Positions 26,438 to 35,400 of a stretch of DNA of 64,000 nucleotides are shown in pieces. The notes below the pieces were generated by a model. The model was given only the letters and a program-made list of their open reading frames with translations. It ran no database searches and was not told where the DNA came from. The DNA is from Caulobacter sp. (GTDB taxonomy: Bacteria; Pseudomonadota; Alphaproteobacteria; Caulobacterales; Caulobacteraceae): positions 56,344-120,343 of the forward strand of contig JARWZW010000068.1 of the NCBI GenBank assembly GCA_029866155.1. Reading direction: 5' to 3'. Position 1 is the first letter of the stretch. Each line of letters starts with the position of its first letter. A program made the translations under genes and the position numbers.

Positions 26438-27438
26438 GCCTTCACCCTCAACGCTTCGCCTTCCCTGACCCGCAGGGCATCGGCCGCTTCGGCAGAAATC
26501 ACCGCCCGCGTCCCGTCGATCATCACCGGGGTCCGAACGGCGCGGAATGCGCCGAGCGCCGCCGCCGAGACCAGGGCCTCCTCGCCATAGGCGTCCTCCC
26601 CGATGGAGACAGCCAGTCGCCGGGCCTCCTTCACGGTGCGGATGTCGTCGCGATGACAGCAGACCGTGGGCCCGGCGTCGAACAGGTCGATCAGGCCCTG
26701 AAACCTGAAGCCCTCACGCTCCAGCATCGCCCGGGCCGCCTCGCCCTCGCGGTGGACCTTTCCGATCACGCCCCGAGCCTCCAGCGGCAACAGACCGACA
26801 TAGATTGGATGGCGCGGCGCCAGGTCCAGGATGAACTGTCCGTTGGTCGAGGCGCTCAACCGGTCCGCCTCGTCAAAGGCCAGGGGGAAGAAGCGACTGG
26901 CCACATGGTCCCAGAAGGGGCAACTGCCGTCCGGTTCGAAATAGCCCCGCAGTTCGGCCAGAACCATTTCGGCGAAACGCTGGGGTTCGATCCCGATCAG
27001 CATGTAGCGTGACTGGGCCAAAAGGCGCCCGGCGCCGCCCATCCGGCGCTCCGGCCGAAGAAACAGGGATCCGACTTCCGACCAGCCGGCGCATTCATTG
27101 ACCATCACCAGAGCCTGATGATCGAATCGCAGATCAAGGGTCGGAGACGATTGGGCCAGGGTCACGACCCGGAAGGAAAAGTGCGGCCGCTTCAGCCCTA
27201 CCCCGGCCTTGACGCCCGCGACCCCGATCACCGCGCCATCGGCCGTGTCCTCGAGCATCAGGGTGTACCAGGCTTCCGGCGCCGCCACCGTCTCGGCAAA
27301 ACTGGCCTCGGAGAGGTCGAGCCGGGCCCTCAGGGTCGGCTCATCCTCGGGCAGGCTGGTGAACCCGCGGCCAGACAGAACCGCCAGTTCCATCAGGGAG
27401 TCAAAATCGGCAGGCCCTGCGGGACGGACAACTAGCAT
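26434..27438 (-). CDS. astA: Arginine N-succinyltransferase
   Basis: A 334-residue AstA that transfers succinyl from succinyl-CoA to arginine, the first step of the AST pathway. The N-terminus LVVRPAGPADFDSLMELAVLSGRGFTSLP, the LFLRPERRMGGAGRLLAQSRYM acyl-CoA-binding segment and FWDHVASRFFPLAFDEADRLS are diagnostic. It is the first of astA-astD-astB, all overlapping by a few bases and so translationally coupled. No regulator gene lies adjacent. Confidence 0.96.
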   Translation of the reverse strand: MLVVRPAGPADFDSLMELAVLSGRGFTSLPEDEPTLRARLDLSEASFAETVAAPEAWYTLMLEDTADGAVIGVAGVKAGVGLKRPHFSFRVVTLAQSSPTLDLRFDHQALVMVNECAGWSEVGSLFLRPERRMGGAGRLLAQSRYMLIGIEPQRFAEMVLAELRGYFEPDGSCPFWDHVASRFFPLAFDEADRLSASTNGQFILDLAPRHPIYVGLLPLEARGVIGKVHREGEAARAMLEREGFRFQGLIDLFDAGPTVCCHRDDIRTVKEARRLAVSIGEDAYGEEALVSAAALGAFRAVRTPVMIDGTRAVISAEAADALRVREGEALRVKA

Positions 27439-27571
27439 GTGGTCAACTCTTTCAGTCGGTTCGAAACCCTTCTCCCTTCCCGGGAAAAGGCGTCGGCCCA
27501 GCCGCCGGACGGGCGGTCGACCGTTGGGGAGACATCTGGCGATCGGACCGGAGACCCAGGACGGACGCTCC

Positions 27572-28828
27572 TCACGCGCTGGCCTCCATCATCGCTCGCA
27601 GGCCGACAGCATCGATCTCGCCACTGGCCATCTTGATCAGCATCAGGGCCGACAGCTGGGCCCGTTCGACGAAGCTTTCCGGCCAGGCGAACTCTGCGTC
27701 ACTATGGATATCGCCGCCGCGCACGCCCAGCGTATCGACATTGGGCAGCCCGACAGCAAACAGGTTGTTGCCCTCGCAGACCCCGCCGGACGGCTTCCAG
27801 CCGATGTCCTGCCCCAGCAAGGCGCCCACGTTACGGACGGCGCCGAGCAGCGCGGTCTGCGCCCCGTTCAGGGGTTTGGCTGCCCGGGTCAGGCCGCCAT
27901 GCAGGCTGACCGACAGTCCGTCCCCCTCGCCGCAGCGGCAGGCGCCGGCTATGGCGCCCTCAAGCCAGCGGGCGCCGTCTGCATCGGGGAAACGCACATT
28001 GAAGCGGGCCACGGCGATGTCCGGCACGACGTTCAAGGCAGAGCCGCCATCGATCCGCGCCACGTTGACGGTAACCCCGTCACGGGCGCCGTTCAGGGCG
28101 TCCAGCGCCCCCGCAATTCTGGCGGCGGCCGTGATGGCGTTTCGACCCTCATGAAAGGCGCGTCCGGCATGGGCTGAGCGGCCGGCCACCCGGACATGGA
28201 AATTGCCGCTGCCCTTGCGCGCCCCGGCCAGGGTGCCGTCCGCCAGGGCCGGCTCATAGGTCATGCCGACATGACCCAACCGGCCGATCCGGGCCAGAAT
28301 CGGGGCTGAGGCCAGGGAGCCGATCTCCTCGTCCGGCGACAACAGGACGCGCCAGCCCACCGAACGGCAGGCCTCATAGCGCTCGAAGGCTTCCAGGGTC
28401 GCCAGCATGACCGAAATGCCGCCCTTCATGTCAGCGATCCCCGGGCCATTCAGCGCCCCGTCCTCACGGATCGTCACGGCCTGGAACGGACTGGCCGCCG
28501 GGAAGACCGTGTCATAGTGTCCCGTCAGAACCACCTGGACAGGCGCCTCGGGTCGCAGGCTGATCAGCAATGACGGCGTGTGGCGGTTGGCGGACTCCCG
28601 GCCGTCGGCTCCGATCTCGAACGAATCGGCCAGGGCGACCGATTCCAGCAAGGCCTCCGGCAGGGCCCGGCTCCAGACCTGGGCCAGAAGGTCGTGGGTA
28701 GTCTTGAGCCCGGCCAGATTGCGGCTGCCGCTATTGACGCCGCACCAGCTGACAGCCCGCGCGACCATATCCTCGCCGCGTTCGGCGATGGACTCCAGAA
28801 CCACCCGCTCCTGGGCGTTGAGAATCAT
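27572..28828 (-). CDS. M20-family hydrolase in the ast cluster
   Basis: A 418-residue di-zinc metallohydrolase of the glutamate-carboxypeptidase (CPG2) branch. It shows VVLTGHYDTVFPA (zinc His and catalytic Asp), NGPGIADMKGGI (bridging Asp), LSPDEEIGS (catalytic Glu-Glu) and a C-terminal zinc His in GDIHSDAEFAWPESF. The lid dimerisation domain lies at about residues 200-310. It precedes astA by 133 bases on the same strand. AstE (succinylglutamate desuccinylase) is absent here, and the final AST step, release of succinate from an N-acylated glutamate, is chemically what an M20 amidohydrolase could do. That role is inferred. Confidence 0.88.
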   Translation of the reverse strand: MILNAQERVVLESIAERGEDMVARAVSWCGVNSGSRNLAGLKTTHDLLAQVWSRALPEALLESVALADSFEIGADGRESANRHTPSLLISLRPEAPVQVVLTGHYDTVFPAASPFQAVTIREDGALNGPGIADMKGGISVMLATLEAFERYEACRSVGWRVLLSPDEEIGSLASAPILARIGRLGHVGMTYEPALADGTLAGARKGSGNFHVRVAGRSAHAGRAFHEGRNAITAAARIAGALDALNGARDGVTVNVARIDGGSALNVVPDIAVARFNVRFPDADGARWLEGAIAGACRCGEGDGLSVSLHGGLTRAAKPLNGAQTALLGAVRNVGALLGQDIGWKPSGGVCEGNNLFAVGLPNVDTLGVRGGDIHSDAEFAWPESFVERAQLSALMLIKMASGEIDAVGLRAMMEASA

Positions 28829-29134
28829 GGGCCACGCCCCCTCGGCTCAAGCTCGACAACAGACGCCATTGCCGCGGACTCCTCGAGGATCGAGCGTCGA
28901 CGCGTGGCAACCTTTAACGGCCCCCGGAATGGCGCAAGACGGGAGTCGCAGAGTAAGCCCTGTTCTTAGCCGAGCCGGGCGGCCGGGAAAAGAGGGCGCG
29001 AGTCGCAGGTCAGGATCAGCGCTGGCAGCCTGTCACCACCAGACCGCCCCTTGATCGAATGCAGAACAGGAAAAGGCTGCTGTCACGTCCCCTCCCCGGA
29101 GCCGGAAAGGGGACGATTCAGCGTGATGGTCCCG
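28829..29134. other. Intergenic region between the M20 gene and the carboxylesterase
   Basis: No gene is supported. A hairpin with arms CGTCCCCT (29086-29093) and AGGGGACG (29108-29115) lies just past the carboxylesterase stop and may end its transcription; no T tract follows. The left part should hold the promoter for the M20 gene. Confidence 0.4.
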
Positions 29135-30910
29135 TCAGTCAGGCTTGCCGCAGCGCCCGCCTGCCAGCTTGCGCAGCTCAAGTCGCTCCCGGGTCGAGCG
29201 CATCAGGACTTCACAGCGTCGGGCATCGGTCTTGAGCGATGGGTCCGCCATCAGATCCGTAATGACCTTTTCCGGCGTTTCGCCGCCGGGAATCATCCGG
29301 GCCCCGCCACCGGCGGGGCTGTCAAACACCATAAGGGCAGGAGCCGCCGGGACGTTGGTCCAGGCCTTCCATTCCGCCAGTGTTCCATCGGTTCCCCGAC
29401 CCGGCGCACCAGTGGCCGCGAAGTTGGCCCAGTAGCTCATCATGGTGTCGGACAGGGCCAGCCGGCCAGGCGCATTGCCCTTGGTGAATGCCAGGGGGTC
29501 GAACCGGCCCAGCAGCTTGAAATGACCAAAGACAAAAGGAATCTCCATGCTGTGGGCTGCGCCCAGGAGCTGGCCCAGATCAGTGATCAGCAGGCTGCCC
29601 TCTTCGTCCCAGTCAAAACGGTAGGTCCAGACCGGGGCGTGGCCGCCTGCGGTCATGCGGCCGGCCGGACCGTCGACGGCGTCGGCGCGCCAGAGGCGGC
29701 TGGGATAGGCGCTCATGGCTTCATAGAGCGGCTTGTCCTTGGCCTGGGGGAAGACGCCCAGGATGAAGGTCGCAAGCTTGGGATCCAGAGCGTTGAACAG
29801 CTTCATCTCGTCGCGGTTGGATCCGGTGATCACCGGCACGGCGTTGAAGGCTGCCGGACTGTCCAGCCCCGACGAGAGGCCCGCGGCGGGGAGGACGACG
29901 CCATCGGCGATCACCCGGGGCGGATTATAGCCGGCGCGGGACGTGTCATAGGCCGCGAAGACGGCCTTCATCGAGGCCGCACGGAGCGCTGCGCCCGTGA
30001 CGGCCTGGCCAGCGCCGACGATCCTGGCCGCGGCGGCGTTGCCGGAATCCTTGCTGGAGCCCGTCAATCCCTCAGCCTCGGCCAGAGGTGTCGAGCGGAA
30101 AGAGCCGGACTGGACGATGGCGCGATGGAACAGACCAGCGGCGCGGGGGCTGGCCAGAAGCGCGGCAACATTGTGCCCGCCGGCGCTTTCCCCGAAGACG
30201 GTCACCCGGCCGGGGTCGCCGCCGAAGGCGGCAATGTCCTGCCGGATCCATTCCAGCGCCCGGATATGATCCAGATTGCCGAAGTTCGCGGAAGCGTCAT
30301 CCGTAGTCTCGGCGCCTGCCCGCAGCTGCTCCTGCGCCAGCCAGCCGAGCGGGCCCAGGCGATACTGGACCACAACGACCACCACCTTGTGTCGTGCCGC
30401 GAGCGCGGCCCCATCATACTGTTCGGCCCGACCCCAGGTATTGGAGCCACCGTGAATCCACATCATCACGGGCAGCTTGGCGTCGGCCGCTTCCTGCGCC
30501 GTCATCGGAGGGGCGTAGACATCGAGATAGAGGCAATCTTCCTGACCGACGATCTGGCCAATCTTCGACTTGTCCACCCCGTCCAGGGCGCTGAGAACCT
30601 GGGGACACCAGGGCGCCGGGGTCAGGGATGAGCGAACGCCAGTCCAGGGCTCGGGCGCGCGGGGAGCCCGCCAGCGAAGATCGCCCACCGGAGGCTTGGC
30701 GAAGGGGACAGAGCGCCAGACGTGCGCCTTGGCATCGGGCGCCTTGGCGCCCAGGGCTCCCTCTCCGGATGCAACATAGCCCACCAGCTGGCCGCTGGAG
30801 ATGGTCCGGCTGGTGGCCTGATCGGCCACATACGAAATTTCGCCGGCCTCCGGCGCAGTCGCGCAGGCGGTGAGCAACAGGGCGGCGAGCGCCGCGGTGA
30901 CGCGTATCAT
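29135..30910 (-). CDS. Type B carboxylesterase/lipase, lipoprotein
   Basis: A 591-residue alpha/beta-hydrolase of the carboxylesterase type B family. The signal peptide IRVTAALAALLLTACA carries a lipobox (LTAC), so it should be membrane-anchored. SEDCLYLDVYAP-type sequence (here QEDCLYLDVYAPP), MMWIHGGSNTWG as oxyanion loop and the nucleophile elbow VFGESAGGHNVAAL are all present. The acid residue is expected near GSNRDEMKLF and the His in GAAHSMEIPFVFG. The substrate is unknown. ATG 30910 is chosen because GGGGGAAA lies just upstream; the frame is open further but lacks a signal peptide. Confidence 0.9.
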   Translation of the reverse strand: MIRVTAALAALLLTACATAPEAGEISYVADQATSRTISSGQLVGYVASGEGALGAKAPDAKAHVWRSVPFAKPPVGDLRWRAPRAPEPWTGVRSSLTPAPWCPQVLSALDGVDKSKIGQIVGQEDCLYLDVYAPPMTAQEAADAKLPVMMWIHGGSNTWGRAEQYDGAALAARHKVVVVVVQYRLGPLGWLAQEQLRAGAETTDDASANFGNLDHIRALEWIRQDIAAFGGDPGRVTVFGESAGGHNVAALLASPRAAGLFHRAIVQSGSFRSTPLAEAEGLTGSSKDSGNAAAARIVGAGQAVTGAALRAASMKAVFAAYDTSRAGYNPPRVIADGVVLPAAGLSSGLDSPAAFNAVPVITGSNRDEMKLFNALDPKLATFILGVFPQAKDKPLYEAMSAYPSRLWRADAVDGPAGRMTAGGHAPVWTYRFDWDEEGSLLITDLGQLLGAAHSMEIPFVFGHFKLLGRFDPLAFTKGNAPGRLALSDTMMSYWANFAATGAPGRGTDGTLAEWKAWTNVPAAPALMVFDSPAGGGARMIPGGETPEKVITDLMADPSLKTDARRCEVLMRSTRERLELRKLAGGRCGKPD

Positions 30911-31072
30911 GTCTGGTTTCCCCCGGTTATCGTTGCCCGATGACATAGCGCGCGGAACCCGTTCGCCCAATGAGGATGTTTCAACGGTTCCCTACCTCCA
31001 CGCCCCCTTGCCACCCCCTGCGGAAACCGGTCCAGTCTGTTGCAAAATCAGATCCTGCAGCGGAGCGAGACG

Positions 31073-31876
31073 ATGAACGACCGGGTATCCATCACGCTGA
31101 ATGATGGCGTCGCCGACGTGCGGATGGTCCGCATCGACAAGATGAACGCCCTGGACGACGCCATGTTCGAGGCCCTGATCGACGCCGGTCGCCAGCTCAG
31201 CGCAACGAAGGGGCTACGGGCCGTGGTTCTGTCGGGAGAAGGGCGCGGGTTCTGCGCCGGCCTCGACATGGGCAACTTCGGCAAGATGGCTTCTGGCGAG
31301 CGCAAAGGTGGATCTGGTCTGGTGGACACGCCGCGGACCACCAGCGGCGCCAACCGGGCCCAGAACGCAGCCATGGTCTGGCGGGACCTGCCCGTGCCGG
31401 TGATCGCCGCCATTCACGGGGTCGCCCTAGGCGGCGGCTTCCAGTTGGCGCTGGGGGCGGACATGCGGTTTGTCACGCCAGACGCAAGGATGGCCATCCT
31501 GGAAATCAAATGGGGCCTGGTGCCGGACATGTCCGGGGTGGCCCTGCTTCGCTCCCTGATCCGGGACGATCTGGCCCGCGAACTGACCTTCACCGGCCGG
31601 ATTTTTACCGGCAATGAGGCCTTCGCCATGGGAATGGCGACCAGGGTCTGCGCTGACCCTCGCGCCGAGGCGCTCGGTGTCGCCGCGGAAATCGCCGGCA
31701 AGAACCCGGACGCCATCCGAGCCGGCAAGCGCCTTCTGAACCTGGCGGCCGATGCCGACCAGCATGCCATCCTGCTGGCGGAAAGCGTTGAACAGTCGGC
31801 CCTGATCGGCACGGCCAACCAGGTCGAGGCGGTCATGTCGAATATGCAGAAACGGGCTGCCGTCTACACCGATTGA
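31073..31876 (+). CDS. Crotonase/enoyl-CoA hydratase family protein
   Basis: A 267-residue crotonase-fold protein. The first oxyanion segment is VLSGEGRGFCAGLDMGNF and the second AAIHGVALGGGFQLALGADMRF. GLVPDMSGVALL and RIFTGNEAFAMGMATRV follow in the usual order. The Glu expected for hydratase activity is replaced around LVPDMSG by Asp, as in several isomerase-like members, so the reaction is not assigned. ATG 31073 is chosen with GGAGCGAG just upstream. It is divergent from the carboxylesterase gene (162-base gap). Confidence 0.88.
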   Translation: MNDRVSITLNDGVADVRMVRIDKMNALDDAMFEALIDAGRQLSATKGLRAVVLSGEGRGFCAGLDMGNFGKMASGERKGGSGLVDTPRTTSGANRAQNAAMVWRDLPVPVIAAIHGVALGGGFQLALGADMRFVTPDARMAILEIKWGLVPDMSGVALLRSLIRDDLARELTFTGRIFTGNEAFAMGMATRVCADPRAEALGVAAEIAGKNPDAIRAGKRLLNLAADADQHAILLAESVEQSALIGTANQVEAVMSNMQKRAAVYTD

Positions 31877-31950
31877 ATGGGGCTGCGGCCCCCGTAGCGT
31901 GTTAGCTTCCCTGCAGCGGATCCGCCGCCAGTCGAGCAGGGAGCACCGCC

Positions 31951-32079
31951 ATGGCCAAGGGCCAGAAGAAAAGCAGCAAGGAAATCCGCAAGCCGAAACA
32001 GGCCAAGGCTGCGCCGACCGCGCTTGCCCCGTCGTTCCTGACCCCGCCCGCCATGCAAAAGAAAAAACCGACCCACTGA
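31951..32079 (+). CDS. Small basic protein, 42 aa (MAKGQ...KKPTH)
   Basis: A short gene with GGGAG eight bases before its ATG. The product is 42 residues, rich in lysine, opening MAKGQKKSSKEIRKPKQAKA, with a proline-rich middle and KKKPTH end. The MAKGQ-x-R/K-S-x-K-E-x-(R/K)-K-P-K opening is shared by small hypothetical proteins of many proteobacteria as I recall them. The function is unknown; the charge suggests nucleic-acid or ribosome contact, which is speculation. It stands 11 bases ahead of the 83-aa gene, so the two are probably co-transcribed. Confidence 0.7.
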   Translation: MAKGQKKSSKEIRKPKQAKAAPTALAPSFLTPPAMQKKKPTH

Positions 32080-32090
32080 TCGGCGCTGTC

Positions 32091-32342
32091 ATGGCCAAGG
32101 AAACCGTGCATCTGGTCCAGGCCTATGTGGCCGGCAAGGGCCGCACGCCCCTCAGGGCGGAGCCCGCTGTCGGCTGCAAGACCGCCGAGGAGGCACGGCG
32201 CAAGGCCGAGCGCCTCGGGCCCCTTCGGCTGGGAGTCGTGGCCTATTCGGTATCAGCGGATGTCGAGATGGGCGACTACGACGACACCCCCGTGCTGTTG
32301 TTCAAGAGCGGCCAACTGCCGCCGCCCTTCGACGAACTCTAG
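32091..32342 (+). CDS. Hypothetical protein, 83 aa
   Basis: A small soluble protein reading MAKETVHLVQAYVAGKGRTP, then a helix TAEEARRKAERLG and strand VVAYSVSADVEMGDYDD, ending LFKSGQLPPPFDEL. I do not recognise a named family; the strand-helix-strand order suggests a small alpha/beta fold. The ATG is chosen over upstream frame because the preceding region is the 42-aa gene. Its TAG stop is formed by the terminal CTAG of repeat copy 3. Confidence 0.75.
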   Translation: MAKETVHLVQAYVAGKGRTPLRAEPAVGCKTAEEARRKAERLGPLRLGVVAYSVSADVEMGDYDDTPVLLFKSGQLPPPFDEL

Positions 32343-32454
32343 AGTCTGTTCCGTTGTGATCGAACCGATCATATTGGAAAAACAGGCTCTGATTCAAAAT
32401 GTTGGAGCATGTTTCGATCCGATAGCCGCTTCACACTTATCGGAACATACTCCA
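32339..32454 (-). repeat. 116-bp dispersed double-hairpin repeat, copy 3 (inverted)
   Basis: On the minus strand it reads TGGAGTATGTTCCGATAAG... to GGAACAGACTCTAG, the same length as the other copies and close to copy 2, with matching blocks such as GCTATCGGATCGAAACATG and TATGATCGGTTCGATCA. Its CTAG end supplies the stop codon of the 83-aa gene; the other end lies 15 bases before the tamB stop. It separates two convergent transcription units. Confidence 0.93.
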
Positions 32455-32468
32455 AGCGCTTCTCCGTC

Positions 32469-35400
32469 TCAGTAATCCCGCCGCCAGCGCACCGACAGCT
32501 TGGCGTCGCCCTGACCTGCGATGCGGGAGACGATCGACAGGTTGCGTCGAACCCGCCATTCGACCTGGGCCGCAGTACCTTCACGACCGCCGCCGATCAG
32601 TTCCAGATAGACATCGTCCGTCAGGTACTTCCCACCGGCGACCGTCATTCCGGCATCACCGCCGCCGCCAAAGGTCAGGCGATCCAGGCCAGCCAGGTTC
32701 CGCAGGCCGCCGATGACGTCAAAGCCCCCGCCCCCGGCCAGGGCCGCCAGGGCCGAGGCCAGCTGGGCAGCTTCAAGCGGCGAAAGCTGGGCAGCAGAGG
32801 CCCCAAACAGAATCCGGGACAGAACTTCGTCCTGAGGCAGGACAGGCGTCGAGCTGAGGGTGATTTCCGGTCGCGCTGCAGTTCCGCGAACCTCGACCTT
32901 GGCCGTCAGGCTGGGGTCTGAGCGGGTTGCGGTCAGATTAAGCCGGACCTTTCGAGGGTCGGTGGACAGCTGGATGTCGCCGGTCTCGTCGAACTCGAAC
33001 CGCTTGCCGGCAAAGTCGTACTCTCCCCGCACGACCCGGGCTGTGCCGGAAAGCATTGGGTTGGCCGTGGTCCCGCCCACCACCGCATCCATGGACAGTT
33101 CGACATTCAGGCCGCGCCCTTCGACGAAAATGCCCCGCGCAGCCTTCAGTGTGACATCCAGATTGGCCACTGGGCCTTGCTTGCGGGCCGCATCCTGTGC
33201 GGCGCGACGCCCCACAACCGGCGGCTTGTTGATCTCGACCACGTCCATGGGCGTCACGCCGGTATAGCCCAGCGGATCAGCAGCGATCTGGGCGCGGTCA
33301 ATCCTCAGGGCCCCGGAAAGCTTCACATTGCCATCCGCTGAACGGGTGATGGTGGTCTGGCCCGAGGCTGTGGCTGTGGCGATGTCATTGTCGATAACCT
33401 GGAAACGGGTCAGGTCCAGACGAAAGCTGCTGGCTGTCTCCCGCTGCAGGCTGATCCGGCCCGCCCCCGAAAGGCTGCCGCCCCCGGCGTCATTGGCGAC
33501 AGCCCGGGTCACATCAATAGCCTGGTCGGCGAAGGTTGCTGCGACCGCGACGTCCTGGAGCTTCAGCCCGGTCGGTCCATCCTGGAAGGCCCCGCCCTGA
33601 AGCTGCATCTGACCCAGCAGACGAGGATCGGCCAGGGTGCCGCCCAGACTGCCGCTGGCCTGGACCCGGCCGCTGACAGACCGTTCGCCTCCCATCAGCA
33701 GGTCCCAGAGCGGCTTGATTTCACCGTCTGCGTCGAACATGCCCTTCACCGGGCGGCTGCGATCGATCGCCAGACGCAGGGGCGCTGCGGAGGTCTCGGC
33801 GGCCAGAACCAGGCTGGCGTTGGCCTTCAGACCCTGGGCGCTGGTCAGATTGGCCAGGACCGTCAGATACTGGTCCACCAAGACGGCCTTGACCCTGCCA
33901 TCCAGGGTCAGGGTCTTGCCGGAGCCCCGGGCCCGCACATTGCTGAGATTGGCGTCCATCTCGCCGCTCAGCACCTTGCCCTGACCACTGAGGGCAAGCT
34001 TGCCGTCCAGCCGGCCAGCCAGGTCGTCATTGAAGATCGCAATCGGCAGCCCGGCGATGTCGGCCGTTACATTGGCCCCGCTCGCCGTCATGCTGGCGTC
34101 CAAGATTACAGTGCCGGCCGCGGCCTGGGCCCCGACACCCCGCGCAGCCGTCAACTTGAGATGGGCCTCCGAGGACTCGCCGCCGAAGGTCAGCCTCGCC
34201 GTATCGACGGTCCTGATGCTGGCCCGGCCCAGACGGCCCGAACCGTCGAGGCCCAGACCCCAGCCAGAGTTCTTGGGGCCCTCGGTCAGGATTCCCCGGG
34301 CGTCGATCGACCAGTCGCCTCTTCCTCCTTCACCCTTGGCCTGGATCCGCAGGGGCAGGCGTTCAAGAGGACCATTGGCTGTGATCGTCGCATCCGCCAG
34401 CAGCAGACCCGGAACATCCCTGGGCGCCGCATTGATGGCCTTCAGACTCATGGTGGCCAAGGGCCCGTCAGGCCCTTCGACGATCCGCACATCCCCGCGG
34501 ACCGACCCGGAACTGAGCAGAACTCCTGGCCCGGCGGCGATATTGAGGTCGGCAGAAGAGGGTCGCCCGCGCCGCAGCGAGACCTTTCCCTGTGCTGCGA
34601 TCCCGCCTGCATCGGCATCCAGCCCGGACAGATCCAGCCCTCCGGGAGCAAAGGCGAAGTCGGCACGCAAGCGCGCCGGACCGTGCTGGCTTTCCGCGGC
34701 CAGCGAGAAGGTCCCATCCCCGCCGGCTGGCCGGCGCAGGAAGCTCAAAGTGGCGCGGGCGTTGGCCAGGGGTAGCCTTGGCAGATCAATGGCGTCGAAG
34801 ACTGCCGTCAGGTCTGCCCGGGGCGCCGCCAGACTGCCGCTGATCGATCCATCGCCTGCGGCCTTACCGCTGATTTCAATCGGCCCCGCCCGGAAGGGGC
34901 CTTCGGCCGCCCAGTCGAGCTTGAGACCCAGCCCCTGGACTCCGTCAACAACCCCGGAGGCCCGGGCGGAACTGCGCAGCCCGTCCAGTCGCGCTTCGGA
35001 AACGCGCAGGGCGCCGCCCTGAAGGCTGACCTTGGCGCGAAGGCGGGGGGCCGGCCCCAACAGTCGGTCTAGCTCGCTCCAGCCCAGGGCCAGGCCGCTG
35101 CCCGTTGCGTCGAGGGTCGCATTCCACGGCCTGTCGACCCCGACCTGGTCGGCCGACCATTTGCCCTTGATAATGCCCCGACCACCCAGCCTGGCGGCCT
35201 GGAGGTTCGAAAACTCCGCAGTTCCCTGGAAACTCAGTCCGCCGAGCAGCCCTCGCCCGCCGCTCGCCTCGACCACGAGGCCTTGGCCCCGAGCCTGGAT
35301 TTTGCGCAGCAGCAGCCGTCCATCCGAAAGTCGCGCAGCCTCGAACCGCGCGAAAGGCCGAGGCCCCAGAAGTGCGGCCGGAAGGCCGGAACCCGACCCG

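Noticed and set aside
29051..30631. 526-codon plus-strand frame
   Set aside because: Antisense to the carboxylesterase gene with signal peptide and GESAGG; typical GC-rich shadow.
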